Part shown: positions 63,149 through 64,000 of the stretch, piece after piece | Numbering within the stretch: the first letter of the stretch is position 1 | How the letters are laid out: the number at the start of each line of letters is the position of its first letter | From: Allobosea vaviloviae | GTDB lineage: Bacteria; Pseudomonadota; Alphaproteobacteria; Rhizobiales; Beijerinckiaceae | DNA length: 64,000 nt | Assembly: GCF_001298265.1 (NCBI RefSeq) | Contig: NZ_LGSZ01000028.1 | Coordinates: forward strand, 1-64,000 | Direction: 5' to 3' | Program-made: the position numbers and the translations under genes | Notes under the pieces: generated by a model | What the model was told of the DNA's origin: nothing | Database searches by the model: none | What the model saw: only the letters and a program-made list of their open reading frames with translations

Positions 63149-63229
63149 GTCATGGTCGGGCTTGACCCGACCACCTCGGAAACCAGTGGCCTCTGGTCAT
63201 GAAATTCTCGGGTCAAGCCCGAGAATGAC
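63149..63229. repeat. Paired palindromic repeat (REP/BIME-like)
   Basis: Two hairpins: TGGTCGGG-CTTGA-CCCGACCA (63153-63173) and TTCTCGGG-TCAAG-CCCGAGAA (63205-63225), whose loops are reverse complements of each other, flanked by GTCAT and ATGAC. The 81-bp symmetric unit is typical of mobile palindromic repeats in Hyphomicrobiales intergenic DNA. Such elements can end or stabilise mRNA. Confidence 0.75.
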
Positions 63230-63256
63230 GGCATCCGAATAGGCAGGACTAACGAC

Positions 63257-64000
63257 ATGACCACAGACCGCTTCCAGGCCACCTACCTGATCGAGACCCC
63301 TCTCGACCCGGCAAAGGTCGCCGAGGTCATGGCCGGCGAGCAGTCGAGCGGCACCTTCACCCGCGTCGCCGGCGAGACCGACGAACTGCGCAGCCGCACC
63401 CGCGCCGTCGTGACTGACGTCGAGGAGCTTGAGGCCACCGCCTCCCCCAGCCTGCCCAATGCCTGGCTGGCGAAAAAGGGCATCGCTGGCCCCTGGCGCC
63501 GTGCCCGCATCGCGATCTCCTTCCCCGTCGACAATGTCGGCGCGAATCTCGCGACGCTGGCCTCGATCGTCGCCGGCAATCTCTACGATCTCGGCGAGGT
63601 CACAGGCCTGCGGCTCGACACCATCACCCTGCCGGCCTCGTTCAGGCGTCGCTTCCAGATGCCGCGCCAGGGCATCAGTGGCACGCGCGCGCTGACGGGC
63701 GTGATGGAAGGTGCGATGGTCGGCTCGATCATCAAGCCCAATGTCGGCCTGAGCCCCGAAGAGACCGCCGCGCTGGTCGGCAAGCTCTGTGCAGCCGGAC
63801 TCGACTTCATCAAGGACGACGAGATTTCGGCCGATCCCGTCCATGCGCCGCTGGCCGAGCGCGTTCCCGCCGTGATGGAGGTCGTCCGCCGCCATCAGGA
63901 CCGCTCCGGCAAGGCAGTGATGATCGCCTTCAACATCACCGACGAGACAGACGCGATGAAGCGTCATGCCGATCTCGTGGCGCGCGAGGGCGGAACCTGC
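63257..64000 (+). CDS. RuBisCO-like protein (type IV), 3' end outside window
   Basis: The first 248 residues of a RuBisCO large-subunit-fold enzyme; the ATG follows AGGCAGGA. The N-terminal domain (about 1-125) leads into NLYDLGEVTGLRLDTITLPA, and the barrel starts with VGSIIKPNVGLSPEETA. Compared with true RuBisCO, K175 is kept (K160), K177 is replaced by N162, and the carbamate and metal site K201/D203/E204 is conserved as K186, D188 and E189 in LDFIKDDEI. That pattern marks a RuBisCO-like protein, not a CO2-fixing one. These act as enolases or decarboxylases on keto-sugar phosphates; some work in branched sugar-acid (apionate) breakdown. Its place after a TRAP importer and a VOC protein supports a sugar-acid pathway. 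Confidence 0.9.
   Translation, partial: MTTDRFQATYLIETPLDPAKVAEVMAGEQSSGTFTRVAGETDELRSRTRAVVTDVEELEATASPSLPNAWLAKKGIAGPWRRARIAISFPVDNVGANLATLASIVAGNLYDLGEVTGLRLDTITLPASFRRRFQMPRQGISGTRALTGVMEGAMVGSIIKPNVGLSPEETAALVGKLCAAGLDFIKDDEISADPVHAPLAERVPAVMEVVRRHQDRSGKAVMIAFNITDETDAMKRHADLVAREGGTC

Noticed and set aside
1..64000. CRISPR arrays, tRNA or rRNA genes
   Set aside because: No regularly spaced repeats, cloverleaf or rRNA-like conserved stretches were seen on either strand.

Overview
The window is high-GC DNA from a free-living Gram-negative bacterium. I infer an alphaproteobacterium of the Hyphomicrobiales, possibly Bosea-like. The clues are the gene content (ExoP/Wzc-type co-polymerase, AGE-type phosphomannose isomerase, BTLCP-family protease, TRAP carriers), GC-rich codon use and the gene families present. 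The genus is a guess.

Layout. 1-2400: the 3' part of a TetR-type regulator, a frameshifted IS5-type transposase remnant, an Asp/Glu racemase-family enzyme and a small VanZ-like membrane protein. 2600-57200: one very large surface-polysaccharide region. It has two initiating polyprenyl-phosphate sugar transferases (2641, 37244), two Wzx-type flippases (7816, 23125), four Wzy/O-antigen-ligase-type membrane proteins (4969, 16922, 20623, 31836), one Wzc/ExoP kinase-copolymerase (11276) and one Wza lipoprotein (33756). It also has seven glycosyltransferases, three membrane acyltransferases plus a WcaF-like acetyltransferase, two exported beta-helix proteins, two SGNH-type esterases and several unknown envelope proteins. 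Nucleotide-sugar supply is local: GDP-mannose (AGE-type isomerase, ManC), GDP-fucose (Gmd, Fcl) and ADP-heptose (HldE, HldD). 57275-58174: a small zinc-ribbon protein and an unknown reading frame interrupted by an in-frame amber codon. 58387-64000: a catabolic cluster with a LacI-type regulator, a TRAP binding protein, a fused TRAP permease, a VOC protein and a RuBisCO-like protein cut by the window end.

How it fits together. The initiating transferases would load undecaprenyl phosphate. The glycosyltransferases extend the repeat with mannose, fucose and perhaps heptose, and the acyltransferases and esterases decorate or trim it. Wzx and Wzy flip and polymerise it, and Wzc/Wza control length and export. 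The duplicated parts (initiators, flippases, polymerases, paired GT4 paralogues, paired beta-helix proteins) suggest two interleaved assembly systems sharing one exporter. Unlike a classic one-strand EPS operon, the region switches strand repeatedly, so it must be run from many promoters.

The last cluster looks unrelated. It is an inducible uptake and breakdown module for an organic or sugar acid, built around a type IV RuBisCO-like enzyme. No rRNA, tRNA, CRISPR array or intact insertion sequence was seen.
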